Of a stretch of 64,000 nt of DNA, positions 63,458 to 64,000 are shown one piece after another. Numbering within the stretch: position 1 is the stretch's first letter; each line of letters opens with the position of its first letter. Under the pieces are notes generated by a model. That model made no database searches and had not been told where the DNA came from. It saw nothing but the letters and a program-made list of their open reading frames with translations. Position numbers and translations under genes: made by a program. The stretch lies in contig NC_013943.1 of assembly GCF_000025725.1 (NCBI RefSeq), positions 1 to 64,000 on the forward strand. The letters run 5' to 3'. The DNA comes from Denitrovibrio acetiphilus DSM 12809. GTDB lineage: Bacteria > Chrysiogenota > Deferribacteres > Deferribacterales > Geovibrionaceae.

Positions 63458-64000
63458 ATGAGATATCCCTGAAAAGTTACGGAAAGATAAATATTTTTCT
63501 ACATGTTTTAGGGAAAAGATCAGACGGTTTTCATGAACTTTTCACCCTTTTTTCCAAAATAGCACTTCACGACACACTGAATATAAAGAAATCAGTTTCC
63601 CAGCGAATAGTGTGCTCAAAAAAGAGTATCCCAACAGATGATAGCAATATCATAAATCGTGTTCATAAGATACTTACTGAAAAGCATGGCGTAACTCAGA
63701 ACTTTGAAACTGAGCTTATAAAGCGTATACCTGACGGTGGCGGTCTTGGCGGTGGGAGCAGCAACGGAGCAGCATATCTTAATGGTGTTTGTGATCTCCT
63801 TGAACTTGAAATGTCCATGTCTGTTAAAACATCTGTAATGGCATCAGTGGGTTCAGACACAGCTTTCTTTCTGCATGATGAGCCAATGATAGGCAGGGGT
63901 AGAGGCGAAATATTAGAGCCGTACGGCAGCCTGCCTGAATGCGCGCTGGTGCTGGTGAACCCGAAAGAGCATGTTCCGACCGGAACTGTTTTTACATCAG
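63454..64000 (+). CDS. ispE: IspE, 5' part (runs off window)
   Basis: First 182 residues of 4-diphosphocytidyl-2-C-methyl-D-erythritol kinase of the MEP isoprenoid pathway. GHMP-kinase features: SYGKINIFLHVLGKR with the catalytic Lys, and the ATP loop GGGLGGGSSN (95-104), followed by GSDTAFFL. The frame is open to the window edge. Start overlaps the LolB-like stop by four bases. Confidence 0.92.
   Translation, partial: MNEISLKSYGKINIFLHVLGKRSDGFHELFTLFSKIALHDTLNIKKSVSQRIVCSKKSIPTDDSNIINRVHKILTEKHGVTQNFETELIKRIPDGGGLGGGSSNGAAYLNGVCDLLELEMSMSVKTSVMASVGSDTAFFLHDEPMIGRGRGEILEPYGSLPECALVLVNPKEHVPTGTVFTS

Overview
The window reads as chromosome of a Gram-negative, respiring, anaerobe-type bacterium. 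The best fit is the Deferribacterota (Denitrovibrio/Geovibrio-like); this is inferred from gene content and protein character, not from a search. It begins 35 bp before dnaA, as a chromosome numbered from dnaA would. Genes are densely packed, with moderate GC. There is no prophage, insertion sequence or CRISPR array. Outer-membrane features (YidC with a periplasmic domain, RlpA-SPOR, a LolB-like lipoprotein) support a diderm envelope.

Layout. 0-7 kb: dnaA, then leftward dapL, a CDF cation transporter, a DUF2232 protein and the rpsF-ssb-rpsR operon, with rluD rightward. 7.3-22.2 kb: a complete 14-gene complex I operon, nuoABCDEFGHIJKLMN, whose NuoF has the enlarged HydB-like architecture. It ends in a ferritin-like gene and a strong terminator. 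22.5-27.3 kb, leftward: a three-gene uncharacterised envelope cassette (membrane protein, lipoprotein, SIMPL protein), def, a DciA-like gene, obgE and rpmA-rplU. 27.3-31.4 kb, rightward: rpmH-rnpA-yidD-yidC-jag, a PP0621-like gene and an fsa-type transaldolase. This block often sits beside dnaA but here lies 26 kb away. 31.6-40.6 kb: a TetR/SDR divergon, thiD and dnaE leftward, comEC-thiF-thiS rightward and a lone response regulator. 40.7-48 kb: an Mrp ATPase, glgA, an EamA transporter, initiator tRNA, leucyl aminopeptidase and a clear STT3/PglB-type oligosaccharyltransferase. 48-64 kb, all rightward: a LysR regulator with the tRNA selenouridine synthase mnmH, rlpA, rph, rdgB, a class A PBP with a decayed glycosyltransferase domain, aroK-aroB, an acidic TPR/tandem-repeat protein, aroQ-pepP-efp-accB-accC, a secreted TPR protein, a LolB-like lipoprotein and the start of ispE.

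The most unusual structure outside genes is a dispersed repeat of about 195-250 bp present four times (near 1.5, 22.3, 31.5 and 41.9 kb). All copies have the same orientation, and each begins 7-18 bp downstream of an intrinsic terminator. Four other points deserve a look. rnpA and the CDF gene both lack any ATG, GTG or TTG codon where homology says they should begin. The PBP has lost its glycosyltransferase catalytic Glu. The oligosaccharyltransferase has a VWDNG variant of the WWDYG motif. The ferritin-like protein at the end of the nuo operon keeps only half a diiron site.
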